Positions 21,538 to 31,700 of a DNA stretch of 64,000 bases are shown piece after piece. A model generated the notes under the pieces. The model was given only the letters and a program-made list of their open reading frames with translations. It had not been told where the DNA came from and did no database searches. Both the position numbers and the translations under genes were made by a program. The DNA comes from Symbiodinium sp. CCMP2592 (taxonomy: Eukaryota > Sar > Dinophyceae > Suessiales > Symbiodiniaceae): the NCBI GenBank assembly GCA_905221615.1, contig CAJNDT010005880.1, forward strand, positions 792,501-856,500, given 5' to 3'. The number at the start of each line of letters is the position of its first letter. Positions within the stretch are counted from its first letter, which is position 1.

Positions 21538-21641
21538 GTATAGGGCCCTACTAGATACCTATACTATTTTGGGGATTCCTTCTTCTAACTATTGTATAAT
21601 GGGCACCAAAACCTCTATTCTAATTATTAAGGTCCCTATAT
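21538..21641. repeat. hairpin family G
   Basis: The ends TATAGGGCCCTA and AAGGTCCCTATA, with the ACCTATACTATTTTGGGG core. A partial second G unit lies just upstream (from about 21455). Confidence 0.6.
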
Positions 21642-22018
21642 TATTGCTACTCATGAAGAAGGCTCGAATCGAATCAATACATGTATGGTCATAGTACTGT
21701 ATATCTCGAAATTGCTGTCTAATTATTACAGCCCCTGGTCCATGACTGGGTACATATAGAGTTTACAGTAGGTTACATATTGCGTTTGTTCCCGTGTCGA
21801 CTCGATGTCACGTCTTTTCAGTAAAGTCGTAGTAGTAGGACATATTACGACGATCAGGGTTGCCTCTATCACTGTTATATAAGCTCTTGTCCAGCCTAGA
21901 ACTAGCTGTACAATCCTTTCCCCGAGCCGTAATCCTTAAAGTGGGTTTTCGGGTTTCAGTGTTTGGAGCCTCTGGGCCCTGGCTCAAGCTTTGCAGGTGT
22001 TAAGGCCCTAAATCTGGC

Positions 22019-22130
22019 CTAGGATGCCCAGTAGTACCCTTTTTCCCTTTTTGTAGTCCTAGGTTCCTTATAAAGTTACCCAATACCAAAAAGAGAGGCC
22101 TTTTTATTCTTAGGCTACTGGGTATCCTAG
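22019..22130. mobile_element. hairpin family H, 112 bp
   Basis: CTAGGATGCCCAGTAGTACC at the left and GGCTACTGGGTATCCTAG at the right. The flanks TGGC and TGAC agree at three of four positions. Confidence 0.8.
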
Positions 22131-22195
22131 TGACGTTCTTGTGTGAAGTGATTTGTCGAGTCGGGCTGCTGCAGATGGCTGAGCCGTACGTACTA

Positions 22196-22299
22196 AAGGG
22201 AACTCCAGAAAGTTGGAATATGGATTAATGGTAGGATCCCCTATAATTTGCCTTAAAGGGGGCTACGATAATGATATTCCAACTTCCTGGCTTCTACTC
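22196..22299. mobile_element. hairpin family C, TA flanks
   Basis: AAGGGAACTCCAGAAAGTTG at the left and CCAACTTCCTGGCTTCTACT at the right, TA on each side. The wider flanks both read CGTACGTAC, so the target lay in a short alternating tract or the flank was also duplicated. Confidence 0.75.
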
Positions 22300-22317
22300 T
22301 ACGTACGTACACACAAA

Positions 22318-22429
22318 CTAGGATGCCCAGTAGTACCCTTATTCCCTTTTTGTAGTCCTAGGTTCCTTATAAAGTTACCCAATACCAAAAACAGAGGCCT
22401 GTTTATTCTTAGGTTACTGGGTATCCGAG
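22318..22429. mobile_element. hairpin family H, 112 bp, TSD CAAA
   Basis: The same termini as 22019, exactly 112 bp, flanked by CAAA at 22314-22317 and 22430-22433. It lies 188 bp from the first H copy with a C element between. Confidence 0.9.
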
Positions 22430-22478
22430 CAAACCTCGAGGCCGTAATCTGCTGCAACACCCAAGCCCACCAGCTATA

Positions 22479-22587
22479 CCCAGAGACTCCAATATCCCTT
22501 AATTCAGGAACATACCTTAAATCATACTAGGGATCCTACCATAATTTAAGAAATATTCCTTAATTAAGGGATATTGGAGTCTCTGGG
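22479..22587. mobile_element. hairpin family A, TSD TA
   Basis: CCCAGAGACTCCAATATCCC and GGGATATTGGAGTCTCTGGG, near-perfect arms, 109 bp, TA flanks. Confidence 0.85.
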
Positions 22588-22632
22588 TAGGCCCTAGAAG
22601 CCGTGTGAACGAACGCTAGATCCCACCGCCTA

Positions 22633-22742
22633 ATATAGGAGCCTGAATAATTACCTATACTCCTTTGGTGTTTTTTTATCATCGTTATAGTATAGTATAA
22701 TGGGCCCCAACACCCTATTCTAATTATTAAGGCCCCTATGTT
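22633..22742. repeat. hairpin family G
   Basis: TATAGGAGCCTGAATAATTA at the left and TAATTATTAAGGCCCCTATG at the right around the GGGCCCCAACACCCTATTC block. Confidence 0.65.
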
Positions 22743-22978
22743 AAGAAGCCATAGACCTCACAGACCTAAGCCCCAAAAAACAACGCCCCAGAGCCCTCAA
22801 CGGCTTGGGAGGTAGCTTCTTCGGCGATCAACCTGGAAGACAAGAGTGGGCAGGTGGCCTGACGGTGTGGGATGTAGGGTTTCAGGATCAACTCAAAAGC
22901 TCAGGCTCAAGAAACCCAGTAAGTAGGTTACACTTGGGCTACAAGTCTCCCAAGTGAGATTACCCGAAGTTAGGCTTA

Positions 22979-23121
22979 CCCAGAGGGCCCAGTACATCTT
23001 TATGAAGGACTATAGCTTTAATTAATCATGATATGAAGCCTGGAATGATTTTCGATTTCTTCCGCACGAAAAACGGTTTCACATGTACACTCCCTAGAAT
23101 TATCGGGTATTGGGCTCTGGG
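22979..23121. repeat. hairpin family B
   Basis: CCCAGAGGGCCCAGTAC at the left and GGGTATTGGGCTCTGGG at the right. A broken family D piece precedes it (22918-22970). Confidence 0.55.
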
Positions 23122-23512
23122 ACGAGCTTCAGTTCTTTGTCCCTGCAGTTGAGGCTCCAGCCTGTACCCTATTCACCGGGCCCTGAAGACCCTAAAGACC
23201 GAAACTAAAGCTTAAACCCAAAGTCTGTTTCGTCGACTTAGGTCCAGGGTTTGATGCTACACTCCCACATTGAAAATGTACTGAAGCTTCTAGGAAAACG
23301 TCCTATTGGGGCCTCAATAATTACCTATTATACCATTTTGCGGGGTTCCTTATTCTAGTTATAGTATCAGCAGAAAAGTACATTGTGGAGGCCTGCGTTG
23401 TGCGGGTTTAGTCAAAGTAGACGTTCCATAAAACATGTATGATGAAATACGACGATGACTATCAAGCAGTAACCGCAAAATAACACTGATACTAAAACCG
23501 TGATTGACATAT

Positions 23513-23613
23513 GGGAGTTTCCGAAAATTTGTGGTTCCTTATTTTGGGGCCTTCATAATAAGGATCCTACTCTCTAGAGTACCATATTAGGAGCCCCTAC
23601 TTTCGGAACTCCC
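23513..23613. mobile_element. hairpin family E, 101 bp, TSD ATAT
   Basis: GGGAGTTTCCGAAAATTTG at the left and CTACTTTCGGAACTCCC at the right, with ATAT at 23509-23512 and 23614-23617. Confidence 0.85.
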
Positions 23614-23631
23614 ATATTCATGCAGTGAAAT

Positions 23632-23732
23632 GGGGGTTTCCGAAAATAGGGGACCCTAATATAGTACCCTAAATAGTAGGATCCTTATTATAAGGGCCCC
23701 AAATAAGGTACCCCTAATTTTCGGAAACTCCC
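23632..23732. mobile_element. hairpin family E, 101 bp, TSD AAAT
   Basis: GGGGGTTTCCGAAAATAGGG at the left and TAATTTTCGGAAACTCCC at the right, AAAT on both sides. It lies 18 bp after another E copy, inverted relative to it in the asymmetric core, yet each has its own duplication. Confidence 0.88.
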
Positions 23733-23999
23733 AAATGGACTAGACCACGCAACTGTTTTAAGGGATGCAGCCCTCCAGGCTGAGAGCTCGGCTCCTAAGC
23801 CCTCTCCCAAAAGGCGGATTGGGGGGGGGCAAAACAAAATCCAAGACAAACGACATTTAAAAACCCACAGACATAACTTTTTTCGCTTTTTTTGCGCCTC
23901 CCTCCCCCCCTTCTCCCTCCTGGGAGCCACCGGACCCTCTTCCTCCGCGCGCCACTATCCTGAAGCGGCCTCCTTCGCAGGGTAGGGCAGCCCAGTCCA

Positions 24000-24310
24000 T
24001 GTTCCGTGGTTTGGGTGTAGATGGCACTATTCTTGCATGCACAAAACCCAAACATGTTGCATCGCGCTTACATATGTGTGTGTACTTACATGTTCATATA
24101 TGTGTCACGAAAACATCTGCTTTTAACATGTCTGTATGCATTTCGTATGAGAATATCTTTTTGAAAATGTGTATGTGGATAAATGTAATTTTACGCGAAT
24201 CCATGTATCTGTTTTATGTGCGTATAAGAGTATGTATGCAAGTATGTATGTATGCCTGTAAACAATCAAGATAAATGAGCGACGGCTTTTATTTGCGTTT
24301 ATACTACAGT
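24000..24310. other. TGTATG-rich low-complexity DNA
   Basis: An AT-rich tract dominated by ATGTATG/TGTGTA words, free of telomere-like motifs. Frames through it read as Tyr/Cys/Met-rich strings and are not credible genes. Similar sequence recurs at 24540-24780 and 52740-53110. Confidence 0.6.
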
Positions 24311-24316
24311 ACTTTG

Positions 24317-24488
24317 AAACGAGATACCTCCGTGCAGTATTTTTGTTGTCGGAACTAGCCCTACTAGGGGAACGAGATAGGGGCGCCGCTTCAAACGAGA
24401 TCAAGTATATCTAGCACTATAACGATACTTGAACGAGATCGACTTTTTCTGCCAGTACTTAACATGATGAAACGAGATAGGGGCACCG
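24317..24488. repeat. cluster of AACGAGAT motifs
   Basis: AACGAGAT occurs five times in about 160 bp. Two copies are part of a longer direct repeat, AACGAGATAGGGGC(G/A)CCGC, spaced 100 bp apart. No function is inferred. Confidence 0.5.
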
Positions 24489-24879
24489 CCTCGAGATAGC
24501 GTAATTAGCCCGAGCAATAAATAAACGCAGTGGCTCAAATAGATAAATACATATATATATATATATACACATGCATGTATGTATGAATGTGTATGTATGC
24601 CCGCATATCCGAACGAAAACAGACATGCATGTACGTGTATACAAGGGTACAAATTGGGGCATCAGGGAAGTACATTCATGTATATCTCTATATGCACAGA
24701 TGCATACATGCATACAGACATACATGTATGTGTGTATATATATATACACACACGCACACATTTCGAGAGAGGAAGTGTGACGGTACAGCGGCCGAGAACG
24801 GGAATACGACAGAATGAATGCTGGCACTGCTCTACTGCAGCAATTGTTTGTGGTGTATGATTGGGGGCAACAGATAATC

Positions 24880-25920
24880 AAGATAGACTCAGGGAATGCT
24901 GGTTTAAAGAATCAAACTCCAATACGAATTACTAGATGATGGTAGGGGTTATGCAGCCAATCATAAACAAAGCAACTCTGTTGTTCAGAGACCGGAAGCC
25001 CAAGGAATCATTGTCTCCCGAGCAACTAAAGCAACAACAACTTAACCGGTAATGATGGGTTCATATGGGCGAATGGTGGCATGCACCCGAGACCCCGTAC
25101 TGCAGGTGACATAACAAAACTACAGACCCCATGCGTCGAACGATGACAATGACTGGTTCCCCAAAACACAACATCAAATAGATCAGGATGGTTTCATATC
25201 TGTAAGTGCCACCGAGGCCTCGAGACACCAAAAGGAACCACTGGTTCCTAAATACCCCAGCATGAGACCCCAAGGCCTAGGCGGGATGGAGGGCAACCCC
25301 CAATTCCTGCAAGGCATGGCTCAGTTCCCAAAATCCATAATCTTGAATAGGATATGGTGAAGACACGCAGATGGGGCAAAGTGTCCAACTTCCCCACACA
25401 ACGCATAACCGAACTTAGGGTATTGCTAAAATGACGACTAGACGAGTGGCAACTCTTCAACCTTAGACCTGGCAAAGCCACCGCAATGAAAGAGATTTGT
25501 GCGTCGGAATACCGGTTCCCGAAGGATTATTAGTGCAGGAAAAAATTTGTCTAGTGAGGGGATTGGTGCCCGGAATGCCAACACTCAGCACCAGACCCTA
25601 CAAAGTTGACTGGGCCTCCAAAACCCGACGGAACAGTCGGGTAAGTTGTGTGTCGAACTCGAAGTGATGGGTGGCAAACCGCTGATTCCCAAGAAAGCCC
25701 GATTAGGCAGGAGATGATGGATGATGGATGGCAGAACGATTTAGTAGCCAAGACTTAGTAGGTGTCCCACCTTGGTTATAGGATTTATGAACCTCGAAAG
25801 TAAATGGCAAACTCACGCACTTTCCAAGGCGAACCCTCAGCCCGAAACAGTCTTCACAAGGCCAGTCCAAACAATGAAGGAGAAATTGGCCGCAACTGAA
25901 AAGTTCGTCGGGGAGATGCT
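24880..25920. other. about 1 kb without telomere-like motifs, unassigned
   Basis: Moderate GC and no hairpins. Loosely repeated words such as GGTTCCC(A/G)AAA and GGAATnATTG recur every 60-120 bp. Short minus-strand frames overlap without splice signals. It may be an old, diverged tandem array or a gene relic; nothing firmer can be said. Confidence 0.4.
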
Positions 25921-26046
25921 TTGTCATAGTTGGGTAACACTTTACATTCCTATAGGTACTTAAACACTTTACATTCTTATAGGTACTTAAACCCAGTAAG
26001 GATGAACAATTTAGCTTGTTAATCCTATCCCAACCATGAACTAGAC
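25921..26046. repeat. hairpin family L with internal duplication
   Basis: TTGTCATAGTTGGGTAACAC at the left and CCCAACCATGAACTAGAC at the right. ACTTTACATTC(C/T)TATAGGTA is present twice in tandem. Homologous to 6191-6289. Confidence 0.65.
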
Positions 26047-26060
26047 AAGAACAGAATGAT

Positions 26061-26260
26061 GTGCAAGTATCAGTCCCTCATGCAGCAACGATGACGACGA
26101 TAACAATAGCAATAACTAAACTAACAACAACATCAAGACCAAGAACAACAGCAGCAGCAGCGAGAACGGCAGGAACAGCAGTAATATCTACAGCAACCTC
26201 AACGGCAGCGACAGCAGCAGTAACAACATCAATACCAACAGCTTTAACAAGAGCAAGTAA
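26061..26260. repeat. ACA/GCA-type imperfect trinucleotide tract
   Basis: Irregular ACAACAACAT and CAGCAGCAGC words. Frames read as Thr/Ala strings. Low complexity is the simplest explanation. Confidence 0.6.
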
Positions 26261-26678
26261 CAGGACCAACGAAACGTTGCATAACGAACAATGTGCAAAA
26301 CAAAGCAGTATGTATGGCAGAACCGAGCAATAATAGTGATAATGATTGTAGTTTTCGTTTCGTCGTTGTAACAGTTGTAACAGGGCACAAGTAAAGAACT
26401 TGTAAAATCCACTCGAACATATGCAAAATACTCGAAAAACAGTGCCTCCAGCAACCCTATTCTAACTGTTGAGGATCCTATACTAGAGAACCCTACTGTA
26501 GAGCCCTCATTATAAACCCCTTCAAGGTACCCTTTAAAGGAACACTATTCCAATTATCAAGGCCACTATATTACTCCACCCAGCCCTAAACCCTAAACCC
26601 AACCTTCGATTCATGGCGTGTTCTGCTTACTCTTCCTGGCTCTACAATACGCAGCTGCTGTAGTTGGTCGATAGACCT

Positions 26679-26941
26679 CCCAGAGAGCCCAGTACCCCTG
26701 AATTAATTTGGCAATATACCCTAACATTAGGGCTCCTTTAAAGGAGTTCCTATAAGGGTACTATAAGGCTTATACCGTAAAGTTAGGGTTCCTTTAAGGG
26801 GGCCGTTAAGGGCTTTCTCAGGGTTTTAAGGGGTTTATAGGGTTAAATACCCTTGATTAGGGAATATACCTTAAATCATAAGGGGCTTCATATCGAGATT
26901 TAAGCTACTTTGCTTCATTAAGTGGCATTTCGCTCTCTGGG
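26679..26941. mobile_element. hairpin family B, expanded, TSD CT
   Basis: CCCAGAGAGCCCAGTACCCC at the left and TTCGCTCTCTGGG at the right, CT on both flanks. The centre has been enlarged by AGGG(C/T)TCCTTTAA blocks. Confidence 0.6.
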
Positions 26942-27166
26942 CTTGTGCTTGATAGTCCGATTGTAGTGGAAGTTCAACAGATTGGCCTTTTTCGTCATTT
27001 ACGAACCGAGCAAACCAAATCCAAGTCTGATACGTCTAACATTGGGGTCTAACGAAGTAATGTCTACTAGTCCCTTGTCCCTCTAAAATCGCTGTAGTGT
27101 AAGATTCCAATAAGCCCTATTTCATTATTACGTACCGCCCCTATACTTTTCAATGCAGCTCCGGCC

Positions 27167-27180
27167 TTCGGCATTTTGGC
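27167..27180 (+). promoter_or_regulatory. TTCGGCATTTTGGC, possible spliced-leader relic or 5' element
   Basis: It lies 45 bp before the ATG of the ubiquitin-like/RCC1-like gene. It shares the CATTTTGGC core of the dinoflagellate spliced leader. The second gene copy has TTCGGCATCTTGAC at the similar distance of 53 bp. It is either a decayed spliced-leader relic, as expected if the genes were copied from mRNA, or a shared 5' element. Confidence 0.3.
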
Positions 27181-27686
27181 CATGGACTGATCAGAAGCGT
27201 GAGCCTCCATCATGTCGCTGACGCTTGATGTGAGCCTCATAAGTGGCAAGACGGTGTCACTTCAGACACACGCGGACGATTCTCTGGAATCACTGAGAGG
27301 TCGTGCGCAGAGAGCCCTTGGGGGTTGGGAAAGGCCGACTCTTGGACTCCACTGGAAGCGTCCTCGATGTAGGAGCACCGGTAAAGAAGGCCAGGTTGGC
27401 GCATGCGGAGCCGCTGACGCTGCAGGTTCGAAGAGTGGACATATGCTGTGGAGGGGGTGCTTTCGCTGCGATCCTGGGGGATGGCTCCGTCGTGACATGG
27501 GGCTATGCCCTCTCCGGTGGTGACAGCAACGCTGTGCAATCTCATTTGCAGAATGTGCAACAGATTCAATCAAATCATGGAGCAAAGGCAGCGATCCTGA
27601 GTGATGGCTCCGTGGTTACTGGGGGGCTTGCTAGCATGGGTGGTGATAGCAGTGTTGTGCAAGACCAGTTGAAGAATGTGCAGCAG

Positions 27687-27979
27687 ATTCAAGCAACTGA
27701 TTGTGCCTTTGCTGGGATCCGCCGTGATGGCTCCATCGTGACTTGGGGCAATGCTGATTTCGGCGGTATCAGCCGCGCGATGCGAGATCAGCTGCAGAAT
27801 GTGCAGCAGATTCAAGCAACTTCGTGGGCCTTTGCTGCGATCCTTGCTGACGGCTCCGTCGTCACCTGGGGCGATGCTGTCTGCGGTGGTGACAGCAGTA
27901 GAGTCAGAGATCAGCTGAAGAATGTGCAGCAGATTCAAGCGGCCAAGCATGCCTTCGCTGCGATCCTTGCTGACGGTTC
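27687..27979 (+). repeat. recent two-unit duplication within the RCC1-like gene
   Basis: 27687-27882 (196 bp) is nearly identical to 28113-28308, and its continuation to about 27979 is matched by 36769 onward. The block was therefore duplicated before the LINE landed in the second copy. The first copy serves as an uninterrupted reference for the insertion site. Confidence 0.85.
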
Positions 27980-28294
27980 CGTCGTGGGATGGGGCTGCGG
28001 AGGGAACAGCACTGATGTTCAACATCAGCTGAAGAATGTGCAGCAAATTCAAGCAACCAGGCATGCCTTTGCTGCCATCCTTGGTGATGGCTCCGTAGTA
28101 ACCTGGGTGGAGATTCAAGCAACTGGTTTTGCCTTTGCTGGGATCCGCCGTGATGGCTCCATCGTGACTTGGGGCAATGCTGACTTCGGCGGTAACAGCC
28201 GCGCGTTGCGAGATCAGCTGCAGAATGTGCAGCAGATTCAAGCAACTTCGCGGGCCTTTGCTGTGATCCTTGCTGACGGCTCCGTCGTCACCTG

Positions 28295-28308
28295 GGGCGA
28301 TGCTGTCT
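28295..28308. repeat. LINE target-site duplication, left copy
   Basis: GGGCGATGCTGTCT, 14 bp, identical to 36755-36768. The sequence outside each copy belongs to the RCC1-like gene, and the sequence inside is the LINE. Confidence 0.9.
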
Positions 28309-28376
28309 TTAAAATGTTTGGTGGAGCGACCAGCAGGATGCCCACGAATGGTCCTGCCAGCCGCCGTGGGAGTCCC

Positions 28377-28763
28377 TCAGGTCTCGCACGCATCCCACTC
28401 CTCGGCCACGCGCTCGGCGAGGGCGAGGACTCGCATCTCCCATCTGGCAGCCTCCTCGCGCGCCCGGAGACAGCGTTGGCGGAGGGAGCCAGTGGCACGC
28501 CGCCGGGCCAAAGGACCAGCCGCGCCGTCAGCACGCTCGTTGATGGCACGGAGCCGCTGCAGCGAAAAGAAAGCACTGCCACGCCATCCAGGAGGGGTCG
28601 GCTTGCCATGGCTAGGCACCCAGACGGCATCAACCTCGAGTCCGAGCGACCGCAACTGGGCTCGCAACGACCGCAAGAGTGTCACGTAAAAAGAGAGACA
28701 CCCACAACCATTCCAGGCATCAATCGCCGCCTTGCAATCAATCGCAATGACGCCCCGGCACAC
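28377..28763 (-). pseudogene. C-terminal half of LINE RNase H, out of frame with ORF2
   Basis: This frame continues the RNase H domain that ORF2 leaves unfinished. It reads RGVIAIDCKAAIDAW (an Asp motif), then VDAVWVPSHGK (the His motif region) and RAINERADGAA, and stops at 28377. ORF2 in the adjacent frame ends ...LLRAGVPGRHCD at 28738. One inserted base near 28765-28770 accounts for the break. Because both halves are otherwise intact, this is either a recent inactivating lesion, a programmed shift or a sequencing error. Confidence 0.75.
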
Positions 28764-31700
28764 CAGCTCGCAAAAGGCCTTGAAGACACAGTCTCAAACC
28801 CTCGAGCTCGGCTTTGTAGGGGGATTGATCTTCACCTTGGAGACCAAAAGCAAAGACCCCCCCTCCCTCAACGGCGACAGCGGCAGCAGCGACCAAGTCG
28901 AACGCGGAGCCGTCGGTGCCGAGCAACAGCACCCCATCCGGTGGCCACCGAAGTCGGATGTCGGCAGCGATGTCCTCCAGCACCTCACCAGGGTCGAGGA
29001 CAGGTGGAGCAGGCGGGATCTCAGGCACTGCAACAGCAAGCAGCCGCTCGGCCAATCGCGTAGTAGGCGGCCCGCAGGCGGCCGAGAGCGTGGTGAACTC
29101 CGGGCATCTCCAGAGCAGGTGAGGTCGGCTAGGCTCAGCAAGCCCACATCGGCATTGAGGGATGGCCTCCAAACCATTGCGCTTGGCCTTGTCCCATCCA
29201 CTGCATCCATGGCCTAGGCAAAGCTGTCGGCCAAAGGCGCCACACACAGCGAAATGCTTGCAATGTCCACGAAAAGTGCACAGGGTGCCATTGGCAATCG
29301 GCGGCAGCCATCCACCACGAGCCAGAGCCGGCTCAGTGCGATGGTAATCCCTGTGGACCCGCTGGCACTGAACCAGAGCTTCACGACGGTGCCAGTCCAT
29401 AACCCATTCACGCAAGACCTCAAGGCGGTCCTGGCCGCAGCGGAAACGCCGGATTCGGCCTTGAGCATCGACTCTGGAGATAACTCGGCCGTTCTCCTCG
29501 ACCTGCCACCCGAGCTCCGTGAGGATGTCCATGGCAAAGTGAAGATACAGCGGCCAAGCACGAAGGGCAACATCAAGAGGGGCCGTCTCCTGCCAAGCCG
29601 CCGTGGAGGTAGCCACCCTGGTAACTTCACGAAGCGCGGCCCACCTGCGAGAGAAGACAGGGTCGCAGTCGTAGCCGATGATTTCCAGCGCCAGAGGGCG
29701 AGCCTTGTCTCGGACACTCGTCGACCCCACGCGGCAGAGAATGTCCGCCCGCAGCTCGTTGGCCTCCGCAGCTGCGAGGCCACCAAAAGCGCCAGCCCAA
29801 GTCCACAAAGGTACCGCCAGGGACCGAAAAAGCCGCCGCCTGCACGCCACAGTCTTAGCAACGACCGAGGCAAGTCGGAGTCGCTGCCGCGCCTTTTGCA
29901 CCGAGAACCCGGCCAGCAAAGCGCGGCCTCCAGCATTGAAATCAAGCATCAAGCCCAGCACCTTGAGGACGGAGGTGGACTCGTAGCCAAAAGCTCGCAC
30001 CACACCTGCAGCCCAAGCACAAGAGGAAGGAGCAGCCACCTTGCACTTAGCACTGTCGCAGGAAAAACCCAGAGCACTGTCAAAGTCGCGGCTGGACCGA
30101 CAAGCCATGCCAGCATCCGCCTGCGGTTTCAGAAGCATGTAACGGTCATCCACAAAGGAAGCCGCTCGTACTCCAGGGAGCTGCTCGAGACGCAAAGCCC
30201 AAGCCAACATGACGGTCGAGGCGAGGAGCGGACTCAGCGGGCAACCCTGGCACAGTCCTCGAGCCGTCCTGTGCCAGCAGCCTCCGAGCAGACCTCCCGC
30301 CGAAAAAAGCTTGTAGTGCTCGTCGTAGAAGAGGCTCACCAAATCGCGAAACTGGCGCGGCGCGCCAAGCCGCTCCATCGCCATGTCCAAATCCTGGTGG
30401 TCGATGCCATCGAAAAATTTTGACAAATCCTCAGCGACAGTGACTCCTCCATCCATGCTGGAAACAAGCACTTGACTGACAACATCCTTGAGCGACCTAC
30501 GCGGCACTCCACCACTCGTCTGATGCCCAAGCCATGCCTCCGCCCAAGAAGAAACCTGCGAAAGCACCGCCCTCGCACCAATCCTATAGGCGATGCACAG
30601 CAAAGACAGCGGCCTGCAGTCACCGTTGCCCTTCGGGATGAGAGCAACACGCGAGTGGCGCCAGATGTGTGGCAACTTCTTCAGCCGAACCACCGCCTGC
30701 CAAAGACTCGCCAGGCAGTTCCAGAAATCCAGCGGCAAATGGCACCACAAATCAGCCGTCCAGCCGTCTGGTCCGCCAGCTTTTCCACACATGGTCTTGC
30801 CGATGGCAAACAGCTCAGCACCAGTGAAGGACAGCTCAAGATTCGCACGCGGCAGCTCCGGAAGAGAGCTCAGAGCAGTCGCAACGGCGGCATGGCAACG
30901 TCCTTGCCTGCGCGACCACCGGGGCAGCCACTGCTCCTCCGCCTCAGCAATGACCCGCGTCGGATGGATGGCGACCCGAGAAAGAAGCGGGTCCACCTCG
31001 CCAGCATTCTCAAGCTCCTTTTCGAGGCCGGAGCGACGCTTAACCCAAGCACACTGCGCCTTGTAGTTGAAGTCGATGCCCTGCCTCCAAGCAGCCACTG
31101 CAGACTCCAAAGACTCCTTCTCAAGCGCGGCCACAAGGGAATCCACCAGCCGCACAGCACCGAGCTCACCGCCATGCCGGAACTCCAAGAGCTCAGGGAA
31201 GGTGTGGCCCAGGAGCCCCAGGTCGGCAACAATGTTGCGCCGCAGCTGCGCGTCATGCTGGACACGGCGCAGATGGGCAAGTCGTCGTTGAAGGCGCCGC
31301 ATCCGCGTCAGCAAGAGGGACTCGGCGCCGGCAGCAGCTTTGTGAACATCACGTTCTCGGTGAGGTCGCCACGTAGAGTGCCGAGCACAACCATTGAAGC
31401 GCTGAGCTGGGCCAGCCATCGCCTGTTCAGCAGCACTGGAAAGGATGGTCCAAGCCTCCTCGACGTCCGTGGTGAGAGCCGCCTGGAAAGAAGCAGCTCG
31501 GGTTCGCCACACCTCCTCCCAGCACGAGGGCGAAACATCCGCCGCAGTAAGAGAGGCGCGAGGCGGACCAGAGAAACCCCGTGGGCCAGCGAACCTCATA
31601 TCATAAGCCGTGCCTCGATGATCAGCGATGGTCTCGAAGGTATGGAGAGCCTCCGCCGACAATTGCCGGGAAGCGAGGCCGAAGTCGATCCGCCTCAGCC

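Noticed and set aside
23760..24055. Minus-strand frames near poly-G and poly-A runs
   Set aside because: Homopolymer-rich DNA, no consistent frame or motif.
27570..28241. 223-codon open frame on the minus strand
   Set aside because: Antisense of the repeat gene at locus 1, same cause.
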